Shown here piece after piece: positions 53,976 through 63,098 of a DNA stretch of 64,000 nucleotides. How positions within the stretch are numbered: position 1 is the first letter of the stretch; each line of letters opens with the position of its first letter. The stretch comes from CAVYGN01 sp964413265. Its GTDB lineage: Bacteria; Spirochaetota; Brevinematia; Brevinematales; JAOACQ01. A program made the position numbers and the translations under genes. The stretch spans positions 45,290-109,289 of the forward strand of contig CAYPRX010000041.1 of the NCBI GenBank assembly GCA_964413265.1. The letters are read 5' to 3'. Under the pieces are notes generated by a model. The model was not told the DNA's origin and did no database searches. It was given only the letters and a program-made list of their open reading frames with translations.

Positions 53976-55640
53976 CTATTTCAGCAGACTGCCCAGACGG
54001 GCGGTCAGCTCTTCACTGGAGAAAGGAAGACCATCATATTTCAGGATCCGGTCTCTAATATCAACTCCAATCTTAAGCTTTATCAAATCAGCAAACTGCC
54101 CGGTTTCATTGGTCTCAACACAAATGATCTTCCGGGCCCTGCTCAAGTACTGCCCGGCCTGTACCGGAACCGGAAAAACCTGAGGAAAGCGTAAATAGGC
54201 GGTTTTCCCAGGACGCAAAACCTTCATTGCCTCCCTGATCATTGAATCAGTCGACCCCCATCCGATGACAAGTTTCTCATAGTCATCCGGGCCAGTTAGT
54301 ACAGGCTGAACTGTTTCCCTTTCAACGAGCCTCTCCTTAGAGGCCCTCTTATTTACCATTTTCGCTCTAAGATCAAGGTCTTCCGTTATAAACCCGGCCT
54401 CATCATGTTCGTCACTGTCGATTCTTACAAAGCCGTCGCCGAAGCCCGGTATGCCCCTGGGAGAAAGGCCGTCCTTTTCAAGGGCAAAGCGCTTATACGA
54501 AGCGCTTGTCTTAACAAAGTAATTGGAAGCTTCTTTAGCAGGCATTTTGAATTCGGGAGTATTATAATAAGAATCTATAAAAAACTGATCGGCAAGGATT
54601 ACAACCGGCACCTGGCAGGCGTCAGAAATGTAAAAGGCGCGCTCTGTAAGACTGAAAGCCTCATTGAGACTCCCCGGCGCGTAAATGACCCTTGGAAAAG
54701 CACCATGCCCTGCATAGACAGCCATATTAAGATCTCCCTGCTCGGTACGCGTTGGCAGTCCCGTAGCCGGACCAGGTCTCTGGGCAAGAAGGATTACTGC
54801 CGGGGATTCGATCATGCCGCAAAGGCTGAAGGCTTCGATCATCAGGGCGAACCCTCCTCCTGCCGTTGTCACCATGGCCTTCGCACCCGCATACCATGCA
54901 CCCAGGGCCATGTTAAGAGCACCGACCTCATCTTCGATCTGTTCCACTATTATGTCGGCGTCCCTTGAATAGCTGGCCATTGCAGTTAAAACACCCGTAG
55001 AAGGAGACATAGGATAAGCGCATATATAATTGCAGCCCCCGGCCAGTGCCCCCAGAGCTATCGCTTCAGCACCGCTTAATATCATCTCAGACTGCACATT
55101 TTGACCTTTCTCAATTTTTACTGGAAGTTCAGATTTCAGGTAATCCAGGCCCATTTTATATCCGTTTAGAGAGGCTTCCCTGTTCCCGTCCCTGATCTCA
55201 TCGCTCTTCCGTGCAAACTGGCTCACTATTATATCGGTCATTACTTTGCTGTCTATTTCAAGAAGGCCGCAGACAAACCCGGCAGCAGCCGAACTTAAAT
55301 AGATAGGGTTCCCCGCTTCACGTGCTATTTTTTCAAAGGGATCGCCTGTAACAACAAGAGTTTCTGATGTGATCCTTTTATTAACATGCGGCGCTCTTTC
55401 TTTGCCCAGCGAGATAAGAAGATCTATCCTGTCTGAATAAGCGCTGACCCTCTCTGAAGAAACCCTGATCTCTGTTGAGTTGGCACCGCCCCTTATTCTT
55501 GACATATATTCCTTGGTGGCGAAAAGATTGTAGCTGCCTTTTTTCAGCGCCTTTGCCAGAACCGACTCTATCGACTGTATACCCTGTCCCGCCTCACCCG
55601 CGAGTACTATCGATATATCCCCGCGGATTTCTTTACGCAT
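53976..55640 (-). CDS. korA: 2-oxoacid:ferredoxin oxidoreductase, fused gamma-alpha subunit (KorA)
   Basis: KorA here is 554 residues and joins the gamma domain (ISIVLAGEAGQGIQSIESVLAKAL, YMSRIRGGANSTEIRV) to the alpha domain (GAEAIALGALAGGCNYICAYPMSPSTGVLTAMA, VEQIEDEVGALNMALGAWYAGAKAMVTTAGGG, QRPGPATGLPTRTEQGDL). This two-subunit layout is common in anaerobes. The ATG at 55640 has GGGGAGG five bases upstream and is preferred to the ATG at 55664. It leads korAB. Confidence 0.94.
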   Translation of the reverse strand: MRKEIRGDISIVLAGEAGQGIQSIESVLAKALKKGSYNLFATKEYMSRIRGGANSTEIRVSSERVSAYSDRIDLLISLGKERAPHVNKRITSETLVVTGDPFEKIAREAGNPIYLSSAAAGFVCGLLEIDSKVMTDIIVSQFARKSDEIRDGNREASLNGYKMGLDYLKSELPVKIEKGQNVQSEMILSGAEAIALGALAGGCNYICAYPMSPSTGVLTAMASYSRDADIIVEQIEDEVGALNMALGAWYAGAKAMVTTAGGGFALMIEAFSLCGMIESPAVILLAQRPGPATGLPTRTEQGDLNMAVYAGHGAFPRVIYAPGSLNEAFSLTERAFYISDACQVPVVILADQFFIDSYYNTPEFKMPAKEASNYFVKTSASYKRFALEKDGLSPRGIPGFGDGFVRIDSDEHDEAGFITEDLDLRAKMVNKRASKERLVERETVQPVLTGPDDYEKLVIGWGSTDSMIREAMKVLRPGKTAYLRFPQVFPVPVQAGQYLSRARKIICVETNETGQFADLIKLKIGVDIRDRILKYDGLPFSSEELTARLGSLLK

Positions 55641-55670
55641 ATTATCCTCCCCGGGTAAAAACATGATGAA

Positions 55671-55698
55671 ATATTATAAAATAAATGGATTTTGTCAA
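55671..55698 (-). promoter_or_regulatory. promoter of korAB
   Basis: On the minus strand TTGACA and TAATAT are 16 bases apart; a TATAAT overlaps but would give only 14 bases. The site is 31 bases upstream of the korA start. Confidence 0.6.
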
Positions 55699-55753
55699 TA
55701 GAATAAGCAAATTTATTAATCTGCTGAGGAATGAAATTTTCGGACAGATTGCC

Positions 55754-56815
55754 CTACTTTTTCTCCCTCAACACAAGGGCATTAATCCTGAATTTTTTCA
55801 GTTCTCCGGAGACGCTTCGGGCTTCGGAAATCGTGCTGAAGTAGCCGATCTTTACCCTTATCCATGTTTTGCCATTAACTGTACTTTCGCTTGTGAAAAC
55901 GTCGTAATTGTTCTTCTTCAAAAGATTGTAAAGTTTCATCGCGGAACTTTCGCTCCTGAAGGCACCCGCCTGCACTACATACTGAATTCCTTCATTTGAT
56001 TTCTCAGTCATCAAAGCCGCTTTGTTCGGGATTATCTCATTCTGGACGGGTGAAACAGGGCTTATTTCTTTTTCGGTGTAGGTGACGTTTGTTCCCCTGT
56101 CGGCGGGTATGTTTTTAATGGCTGATTCATCCAGGACAAACTGGTCAGGTTTAAAATTGCTGGATTCTGCGGCGCTCAGATCGTTCTCGACGAGCTTTTC
56201 CTCGTAGGGTTCAACATTCAATATATTTGTGACAGGTATGGGTATATTATTGGTCATTACGATCTGATTGGTCGAATATACTTCATGTATATTGGTCGTA
56301 ACGACCACTTCATACTTCCCATTGGTGGGGGCCGATGAAGACGATTCCTGCACGGGAAGAGGCGGAGCCGCAATGACTGCAGGGGGAGAGGAGGAAGAAG
56401 AGGATTCATTAGTAGCATTCCCCTGTGTAATGCCCGCCACCTTGTTATTTCCAAGTTTAAGGAGAGTGATCCTGGCGTAAACGGTTCCTTTTTGCAGAAA
56501 ACCGAGATCATCCGCAGCCTTTTTGGAAACATCGAGTACACGGTTTGCCGCATACGGCCCCCTGTCATTTATTGTAAGGGTGACTTTTCTCCCGTTTTCA
56601 AGGTTTTCGACAAGAATGACCGACCCGAAAGGAAATATTTTATGGGCTGCCGTATATTTCTGACTGTCATAAATCTCACCGCTTGCAGTTCTTTTACCCT
56701 CGAATTCATCACCATACCAGGAGATCACACCGTATTCATACTTCTGAAACTGAGAATATGATATCGAATAAGCGATTAAAGCGAAAGCGGCGAAAAAGAT
56801 CAGCCCTTTGCGCAT
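55754..56815 (-). CDS. rlpA: RlpA-type septal ring protein with C-terminal SPOR domain
   Basis: This 353-residue exported protein has a signal peptide (residues 1-20), a double-psi beta-barrel at about 25-120 (GVISWYGDEFEGKRTASGEIYD, PFGSVILVENLENGR, INDRGPYAANRVLDVS), a long Ser/Pro/Asn linker at 125-270 and a SPOR domain at about 275-353 (IQYVVQAGAFRSESSAMKLYNLL). SPOR domains bind denuded glycan strands at division sites. RlpA is a lytic transglycosylase in Pseudomonas; activity here is inferred. The ATG follows CCTCCGGAGGA. Confidence 0.9.
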   Translation of the reverse strand: MRKGLIFFAAFALIAYSISYSQFQKYEYGVISWYGDEFEGKRTASGEIYDSQKYTAAHKIFPFGSVILVENLENGRKVTLTINDRGPYAANRVLDVSKKAADDLGFLQKGTVYARITLLKLGNNKVAGITQGNATNESSSSSSPPAVIAAPPLPVQESSSSAPTNGKYEVVVTTNIHEVYSTNQIVMTNNIPIPVTNILNVEPYEEKLVENDLSAAESSNFKPDQFVLDESAIKNIPADRGTNVTYTEKEISPVSPVQNEIIPNKAALMTEKSNEGIQYVVQAGAFRSESSAMKLYNLLKKNNYDVFTSESTVNGKTWIRVKIGYFSTISEARSVSGELKKFRINALVLREKK

Positions 56816-56973
56816 ATTTTCCTCCGGAGGATTCTGTTTTTTATCTTTACTCTATATCGGATTAATTTTTAAATATATAAGTGAGGGATCGGGACCGGAT
56901 CCTTACTCTCTGCACCTGTATATTTGAAATTTTTCTTAAAATTAATTATATTTTTTTACTGAAGGCGGTTTTT

Positions 56974-58104
56974 ATGCTCATTGAATGCGGTGGCTCCCAT
57001 TTCAATATGGGCTTCGAGCAGGGAGAGTCTCTTCAATCTTCAATTAAGGAAGCTTTCGATAACTTATTTGATTTCGAGCCAATTAAAAAGATCATACCTT
57101 TCTATATGAATAAAAGTTTCGTAGCTGAAACAGCCGGAATGATAGCATATAACTTCCTCATGAAAAAGACTGAGGAATTCGATATGGATACCTATCAAAG
57201 GCTCAAGGGGATTTCGGCTGGTTCAGGCCTTAATCTCAACCTCTTCCTCTTCGCCCAGTTTTTTGAAAGCATTTTAGCCACTCCCTTTATGACTATGGCA
57301 GGCTGTACCGGCGCGATAATCGATTCGCAAAGGACTAATATAAGGCGGAGCCTCATGATAAAGAATTACGACCTTTTTTCATTTCTTCCAATGACGACCT
57401 GTATCAGGAAAAGCAGCCCGAGAGCCAGGCTGAAAAGCATGGAACTTATCTTAACCCCTATGGCAGGAAGCCATATCGGGCTTAATGAGGCTGGTCTGGG
57501 GGTATCATATAATTATGGTATGGAAAAGTCTCATTACCGGAGGAATCTTCCCCCTACCCTTATCTGCCAGTATATTCTCGAAAATTTTTCACGAACAAAG
57601 CAGGCTGTTGAATTCATCAGCAAAATGGGCACATCGAACGGGGCCATTTTCTTCCTTGCTGACGAGTCAGGCTCCGCCATGACAGTAGAAGCACTTGGAA
57701 AACATATTGGTGTAAGAACCATGAAGGACGGTATAATTACAGCCACGAATATGTTTCTGCACCCTGAAATGATGAAGTTTAATTACAAGGATACCGACAG
57801 GTATGACCGGAACTTGTCCCCGAAACAATACCACAGAATGCTTATCAACACCACACACCACATGCGCTATCAGAGAATTTCAAATCTTCTCGGAAGACAT
57901 TATTTATTCAGGTTTTCAGTAAATAATCTTAAAAAAATCCTTAAAGACCATAACGGTGAAGCAGAGGGAAACGACAATACCATATGCAGGCATGACGAAG
58001 TTATGTCAACCCTGGCGTCCATCATAATGGATGTTAAAGAAAGAAAGATGGAAATCGCTATCGGCGAGCCTTGCCGTAATTCCTATAAGACTTACCGCCT
58101 CTGA
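56974..58104 (+). CDS. C45-type Ntn-hydrolase (acyl-CoA:6-aminopenicillanate acyltransferase-like)
   Basis: The 376 residues fit the C45 N-terminal nucleophile family, in which a precursor cleaves itself before a catalytic Cys. The probable nucleophile is Cys111 in MAGCTGAIID. MIKNYDLF, SHIGLNEAGLGVSYNYG and ITATNMFLHPEM are the usual following blocks, and the C-terminus IAIGEPCRNSYKTYRL also matches. Cleavage before Cys111 would leave an unusually long N-terminal chain. Natural substrates are unknown for most members. Its last 47 bases overlap the convergent deacetylase gene. Confidence 0.75.
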   Translation: MLIECGGSHFNMGFEQGESLQSSIKEAFDNLFDFEPIKKIIPFYMNKSFVAETAGMIAYNFLMKKTEEFDMDTYQRLKGISAGSGLNLNLFLFAQFFESILATPFMTMAGCTGAIIDSQRTNIRRSLMIKNYDLFSFLPMTTCIRKSSPRARLKSMELILTPMAGSHIGLNEAGLGVSYNYGMEKSHYRRNLPPTLICQYILENFSRTKQAVEFISKMGTSNGAIFFLADESGSAMTVEALGKHIGVRTMKDGIITATNMFLHPEMMKFNYKDTDRYDRNLSPKQYHRMLINTTHHMRYQRISNLLGRHYLFRFSVNNLKKILKDHNGEAEGNDNTICRHDEVMSTLASIIMDVKERKMEIAIGEPCRNSYKTYRL

Positions 58105-59221
58105 CAATTTTTCTCTTCTGATCCGTACCCTGATAGAAAGCCACTTCACCGCTGTTCTTAATATTTTTTACAGGAGGCGTCCTGTAAAGGTTCGGAGCAT
58201 CCAGGATGAACTTTTTAAAAGTTGCATTCGAGGTCTCAATCCTAGCTATATTGTATATGTTAAATCTTTTCTCATTGGGGTTTTTAGCCTGCAGACCCTT
58301 TGCATTTAATGCAGCCTTGAAATGATAGGTCCGCCCGTTATAGGAGACAGTCGGAATGAAATTCCAGACATCGGAATTTGCATTCCCTCCGGGATAACTT
58401 ATCTTGTCTATTGTAGAAGCTCTGTAGCCAAGGTAGGACTCGAATATCTCCATCGCCCTTCCGATCTCATACTCGGCCCTTTCCCTGTCATGCAGTATGA
58501 ACCATGTCAGCCCTTTATGGCTTACAGTATGATTGACTATCTCAAAACCAAGGTCAAGGAGCCTGTTAAGCTTATCTTTTACATACTGCGGCTGCATGAA
58601 TGGAATATGCTCGAAAGTTACTGAAAATGCGGCGTTTAATTTGAAATCGGGGTGCTTTACAGCAAAATCCATCATAATGCCTACAGCACAGTCAGGATCG
58701 ATTACAGGGGCTCCATTTACATCAACGCCTTTATAGTCGAGCTGGCCGTAAGGACCATCGTCGAAAGTGAGAACATACAGTTTCGAGCCCGGTGGGATAC
58801 GATCGAGTGTCTTGATTTCGCCTTTTTTTAGTGAAATGTACTCGTTTAAAGATATATTCCTGAAGCCAGACTTATAGAGACTATCGAGCTCATCCCTGAA
58901 TTCTTCCGATGTAACCAGAAAGCGTTCCATCCATGTAGCTCGTTTAATGATGCCCCTGCCGAAGATCTCACTTTCCATGTAAGGGGTGACTATCATATGA
59001 TACATAAGTATCGGGACCCTGCCGTTCATGCTGTCATAAACTTCATCGATGCTTTCATCAGGATACTGATTGTAATAATCGCCTTCCTGGTCCAGCTCTC
59101 CCGGATCGCCGGAAATCCATTCGGAATCGGTAAAGAAATAAATACCCAGTGCAGCAATAAAAATAACAGAAAAGATTATTAATAATTTAAGCGGCCAGCC
59201 AGTATGCTTCACGGAGTCCAC
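58058..59221 (-). CDS. membrane-anchored polysaccharide deacetylase
   Basis: This 387-residue protein has one N-terminal membrane helix (12-30) and a NodB-type deacetylase domain. The catalytic TFDDGP is at 152-157 and the second metal ligands are His231 and His235 in NHTVSHK. RVPILMYHMI near residue 67 is typical of the group. It probably removes acetyl groups from cell-wall or surface glycan on the outside of the membrane. It lies upstream on neither side of an operon partner: the TPR gene is 57 bases upstream on the same strand. Confidence 0.9.
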   Translation of the reverse strand: MDSVKHTGWPLKLLIIFSVIFIAALGIYFFTDSEWISGDPGELDQEGDYYNQYPDESIDEVYDSMNGRVPILMYHMIVTPYMESEIFGRGIIKRATWMERFLVTSEEFRDELDSLYKSGFRNISLNEYISLKKGEIKTLDRIPPGSKLYVLTFDDGPYGQLDYKGVDVNGAPVIDPDCAVGIMMDFAVKHPDFKLNAAFSVTFEHIPFMQPQYVKDKLNRLLDLGFEIVNHTVSHKGLTWFILHDRERAEYEIGRAMEIFESYLGYRASTIDKISYPGGNANSDVWNFIPTVSYNGRTYHFKAALNAKGLQAKNPNEKRFNIYNIARIETSNATFKKFILDAPNLYRTPPVKNIKNSGEVAFYQGTDQKRKIVRGGKSYRNYGKARR

Positions 59222-59278
59222 TAAGGCCTCCTTGGTATATTCATCACTCGATAATATCGGCTGTTAGTGCGTTTTGAT

Positions 59279-59872
59279 TTATTTTTTATTGACAATCACA
59301 TTGCCAAAAAGCATAAAGCCTAAATTACTGATATCGCTGATAGTTTCTGGAAAATTGTTCGTCATTTCCGGCTGCAGTTTCGAAATCTTCCAGTAAATCT
59401 CCCTTGCCATTTTCAATGCGTCATCGTTGTTCCTCGTTCTTGAAAGCTGCACCAGGGTTATGCCGTACCTGACAAGAGAAAGATAATAGTTCCTCTTTGA
59501 CTTAAGGCGGTTTTCAGGATAAAAGAATTTATCCTGGGCGAGCTTGTAATAGCTCACCGCGAGATTGATTACGCCGCGGTCCATATAAATGTTTCCAAGG
59601 TTAAAATAAATATCCGCTTCATCTGGCAGATAGCCTGACGCTTCTTCATAAAATTTGACTGCACTGGCATAGTTTTTCTCCCTGTAAAAGAGGTCTGCCC
59701 TTGCCTTCAGCCTTAGGCCCAGCATCTCTTTTGAACCGATCCCGTTCTCGAAATAGTAACCGTTCACATATATATTTTTCCCGACAGTATCGTTATTTTG
59801 AGGGTAAATAAGAGCCTGGCAGAAAATTAAGAACAGGCTAAACGCAGAACATATCAGAGACTTTCCAAACAT
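59279..59872 (-). CDS. exported TPR protein
   Basis: This 197-residue protein has a hydrophobic N-terminal signal (ICSAFSLFLIFCQALIYPQ) and three TPR units at about 50-150 (ADLFYREKNYASAVKFYEEASGYLPDEADIYFNLGNIYMDRGVINLAVSYYKLAQ). No enzyme motif is present. The ATG at 59872 follows GGAGCGGG and lies inside the murC 3' end, overlapping it by 35 bases, so translation may be coupled to murC. Likely a periplasmic or lipid-anchored-like interaction protein. Confidence 0.8.
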   Translation of the reverse strand: MFGKSLICSAFSLFLIFCQALIYPQNNDTVGKNIYVNGYYFENGIGSKEMLGLRLKARADLFYREKNYASAVKFYEEASGYLPDEADIYFNLGNIYMDRGVINLAVSYYKLAQDKFFYPENRLKSKRNYYLSLVRYGITLVQLSRTRNNDDALKMAREIYWKISKLQPEMTNNFPETISDISNLGFMLFGNVIVNKK

Positions 59873-61223
59873 CTCCCGCTCCAAGTGTTATTACTATGCT
59901 TTTTCCATGGAAAAACGACCTGACTTTTTCAGGAATATCCTTGAGTTCGCTGGTGAGGACGACATTCTCTCTTCCCTTGATCCTGACGATCTCGTCATAT
60001 ATCAGTTTTGTGCTGATCAGGCCGTCGTCCTTCTCTCTGGCTGCATATATCTCTGTCAGCACTATGCTGTCCGCCCTCGACAGGGATCGGGCGAATTCCT
60101 TATACAGAAACCTGGTCCGGGAATAGAGATGGGGCTGAAATACAGCTATAAGACGCGCGTGGCTTTTCTCGGAAAGATTCTTCGCAGCATTCAATGTTGC
60201 ATCAATCTCTGATGGGTGATGGGCATAATCGTCGATCACCATCAGGTTTCCTTTGTTGAATTTAAGCTGAAACCGCCTGTCGGCGTTTTTGAAATTCATA
60301 AGAGTATTTTGAATTATATCGACATCTATTCCGTTCACGGCAGCACCACTTATCGCAAGTAGTGCATTGGTCACATTATGAATGCCTGGAATATTCAAGC
60401 AAAAATCACCGAAAAAGGCGCCTTGCTTTTTTACGGTAAAGGAAGATGAAAACTCATCGAGCTTGATCTTCGAAGCCATAAAGTCCGCCTGTCGTCTGAT
60501 TCCGACAGAAACAGTGTTATGCAGATTCGCTTCTTCGACTACATTTCTCAGATTAGCATCATCCCTGTTGTAAACTATAGTTCCGAAGGGAGGTATGTTT
60601 TCTTTTATATACCTGGCAAAAGCCTTCCTGATATTCCCGATATCATGGTAATAATCCAGGTGATCGGAATCTATATTGGTTATGACAGCCATCATAGGAT
60701 GCAGCTTCAGGAAAGAACCATAAGCCTCGCATGCCTCGTAGACAAAATATTTTCCCTTCCCTTCATAGCCTGATCCGCCAATCTGGTCGATATGACCGCC
60801 AACGGCAAGTGTCGGATCAAGCCCCGCTGCCAGAAATATCTTCGCCACCATGGAGGTCGTAGTAGTTTTTCCATGCGTTCCAGATACCCCTATAGCGTTT
60901 CTCGATGAGGAAAGAATATCAAGCATGGAGGCCCGCTCATAAACTGCTGCCCCGATCTCCCTTGCTCTCAGGAGTTCCGGATTGTCATCCTGTATGGCGT
61001 TGGAATATACGACAGTGTCAATATCCGGACCAACATTGGCCCTGTCATGACTGATTGCAATATTTATCCCGAGCTTACGCAGATTGAAAGTCACTGATGA
61101 TTCGGACCTGTCCGAGCCTGAAACCTCATATCCACGTGCCTTAAGAATTACAGCCAGCGCAGACATTCCGATGCCGCCGATCCCGATCAGGAAAATCTTT
61201 TTTGCATTCCTGAGCTCATTCAT
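59838..61223 (-). CDS. murC: UDP-N-acetylmuramate--L-alanine ligase
   Basis: MurC adds the first amino acid to the peptidoglycan stem. The 461 residues show GIGGIGMSALAVILKARGYEVSGSD at 14-38, the ATP loop GVSGTHGKTTTTSM at 112-125, VITNIDSDHLDYY, IPGIHNVTNALLA, DDYAHHPSEI and FQPHLYSRT. The block usually written EADES/EACEY reads EACEAYGSFL. It lies apart from a mur gene cluster. It heads the minus-strand group with the TPR and deacetylase genes, all envelope-related. Confidence 0.95.
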   Translation of the reverse strand: MNELRNAKKIFLIGIGGIGMSALAVILKARGYEVSGSDRSESSVTFNLRKLGINIAISHDRANVGPDIDTVVYSNAIQDDNPELLRAREIGAAVYERASMLDILSSSRNAIGVSGTHGKTTTTSMVAKIFLAAGLDPTLAVGGHIDQIGGSGYEGKGKYFVYEACEAYGSFLKLHPMMAVITNIDSDHLDYYHDIGNIRKAFARYIKENIPPFGTIVYNRDDANLRNVVEEANLHNTVSVGIRRQADFMASKIKLDEFSSSFTVKKQGAFFGDFCLNIPGIHNVTNALLAISGAAVNGIDVDIIQNTLMNFKNADRRFQLKFNKGNLMVIDDYAHHPSEIDATLNAAKNLSEKSHARLIAVFQPHLYSRTRFLYKEFARSLSRADSIVLTEIYAAREKDDGLISTKLIYDEIVRIKGRENVVLTSELKDIPEKVRSFFHGKSIVITLGAGDVWKVSDMFCV

Positions 61224-61249
61224 ATGCGTGCCCCTCCCGCGATCATTTT

Positions 61250-61292
61250 TTATTATAATACATTTTGTCTGTTTTGGACAGTATTATAATAA
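61250..61292. promoter_or_regulatory. palindrome between murC and the adenylate cyclase gene
   Basis: TTATTATAATAC at 61250-61261 is the exact reverse complement of GTATTATAATAA at 61281-61292. Inside, TGTC and GACA form a second, slightly off-centre pair. Each arm holds a TATAAT, so it may combine promoter and operator for the divergent genes. The regulator is unknown. Confidence 0.5.
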
Positions 61293-61356
61293 GTATCGTA
61301 CAATTCACGGAAATTATGAGGTTAATACTGTTATAAAGCATTACAGGTTTGAATAT

Positions 61357-61385
61357 TTGACAAAGGCTGCCTGTAATTTTATATT
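61357..61385 (+). promoter_or_regulatory. sigma-70 promoter of the adenylate cyclase gene
   Basis: TTGACA at 61357 and TATATT at 61380 are 17 bases apart. The likely start near 61392 gives a 24-base leader with GAGGGAGG before the ATG. Confidence 0.75.
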
Positions 61386-61415
61386 AATCCGTTAATAAGA
61401 GGGAGGTTAAAATTT

Positions 61416-63086
61416 ATGGCCAGCAATAAGAGAAGATTTATTACCCTTCGTTTAAGCATATCCAGCGCATTTGTTGGAGTTGTAGTGGTTTCATGTCTTC
61501 TCCTCGGCGCATGGACTTTTTACGACGTCCATGAGCTCATTCACCAGAGCATAGAGGAACGTCTTCATGACGATGTAGCCATAGGCGCCCTGCAGGTAGA
61601 TGCGCAGGCGCATGCAAGGCTTGTCAAACCTTCCGACGAGGGTTCTCCCGACTATATGAACATCAAGCATACCCTCCAAAAAATACGAAAGAACGGATCC
61701 GGCATCCGGTATGTTTACACTATGAGAAAGCTGGATAACGAACAGATCATATTCGTTGTGGACGCTGAGACCAATCTGACCAACATGAGCCACCTGGGTG
61801 ATGTTTATTCGAACGCCACGCCAGAGCTTCTCGCCTCATTCGAGAAACCCTATAAAGTCCATGTCGAAAAGACTTACAGCAGCGACGAATGGGGAACATG
61901 GCTTTCCAGCTATGCGCCCATCATCACCAAAGAAGGCCGGCTCGACGGCATTGTCGGAATGGACATCTCAGCAAAGAGGATCAAGCGTTATGAAGATTAC
62001 TATTTCATCTTTATATTGCGCGCTTTTATTATTATAAGCGTTCTAGTCATCCTCCTGGCCATTATGTTCTCCAGGATGATCTCACGGCCGATGATCATCC
62101 TTGAAAACGACATGGCAAAAGTGCAGAAATTCGACCTCTCAAGCAAACTCAACATTAAATCGAACATCAAGGAAGTGAACAACATGAAGGACGCCCTCGA
62201 GAACATGAAAAGCGGCCTGAGATCGTTCAAGAAATTCGTTCCGGCGGACCTTGTGGCAGAACTCATAAAGCTCAATAAGGAAGCTGTTCTCAGCGCCGAA
62301 AAAAGGGTATTAACGGTATCCTTTTCGGACATAGCGGATTTTACGAGCATCTCAGAGATGCTTAAACCCGAACAGCTTGTCGGCAACCTCGGGACATACT
62401 TCGAAGGAATGACGAAAACCATCCTGAAAAACAGGGGTACAATCGACAAGTACATAGGAGACGCGATAATGTCTTTCTGGGGCGCGCCGAACTACCAGGA
62501 AGATCATGCATTCCTTGCATGCCAGAGCGCCCTCGAAAGCCAGCGATTCCTGAGCAGCATTGCCGGCGACTGGAAAACGAAGGGTGTCCCGATCTTCAAT
62601 ACACGTATAGGCATAAACACTGGAGAACTGATAGTCGGCAATATGGGATACGAGGAACGGCTTAATTACACCGTGATGGGCGATACCGTCAACCTCGCGA
62701 GCCGCCTTGAGGGGCTGAACAAGTTCTACGGCACACGGATAATGATAAGCGAATTCACATTAGATACAGTGAGGGACAGGATGGAAACAAGGCTCCTTGA
62801 TACAGTAGCGGTCAAGGGCAAGAAAACGGGGGTGAAAATTTACGAACTGATATCTGAAAAGGGAAACATTGATAAAGGGTTGATGGAATTTTTAGCCCTG
62901 TACAACGAGGGCATCTCTCTTTATGAAAAGCAGGACTGGCCGGGATCAGTAAAGGTCTTTGCTGAGGCCCTGAAACTGAGGAGTGACGATAAGCCGGTAC
63001 AGATGCTTCTGGAGAGGTGCAGGAAGTTCGAAAAGGAAGGCACTCCTCCTGACTGTAACGGTGTGACTGTATTCCATGAGAAGTAA
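61416..63086 (+). CDS. membrane class III adenylate cyclase with extracytoplasmic sensor and HAMP
   Basis: This 556-residue protein has a membrane helix at 15-35, a Cache/PAS-like extracytoplasmic domain at about 36-190 (IRYVYTMRKLDNEQIIFVVDAE...GIVGMDISAK), a second helix at 200-220, a HAMP linker and the cyclase domain at about 290-470. Metal ligands are Asp305 and Asp349. Lys345 and Asp423 choose ATP over GTP, and Asn426 and Arg430 stabilise the transition state, so cAMP is the product. A TPR-like helical pair ends the protein. Codons are richer in G and C than those of the flanking genes. Confidence 0.92.
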   Translation: MASNKRRFITLRLSISSAFVGVVVVSCLLLGAWTFYDVHELIHQSIEERLHDDVAIGALQVDAQAHARLVKPSDEGSPDYMNIKHTLQKIRKNGSGIRYVYTMRKLDNEQIIFVVDAETNLTNMSHLGDVYSNATPELLASFEKPYKVHVEKTYSSDEWGTWLSSYAPIITKEGRLDGIVGMDISAKRIKRYEDYYFIFILRAFIIISVLVILLAIMFSRMISRPMIILENDMAKVQKFDLSSKLNIKSNIKEVNNMKDALENMKSGLRSFKKFVPADLVAELIKLNKEAVLSAEKRVLTVSFSDIADFTSISEMLKPEQLVGNLGTYFEGMTKTILKNRGTIDKYIGDAIMSFWGAPNYQEDHAFLACQSALESQRFLSSIAGDWKTKGVPIFNTRIGINTGELIVGNMGYEERLNYTVMGDTVNLASRLEGLNKFYGTRIMISEFTLDTVRDRMETRLLDTVAVKGKKTGVKIYELISEKGNIDKGLMEFLALYNEGISLYEKQDWPGSVKVFAEALKLRSDDKPVQMLLERCRKFEKEGTPPDCNGVTVFHEK

Positions 63087-63098
63087 GAATAAAGCCTG

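Noticed and set aside
56880..56925. GGATC/GATCC symmetry upstream of the C45 gene
   Set aside because: Short stem with no T-run and no supporting context.
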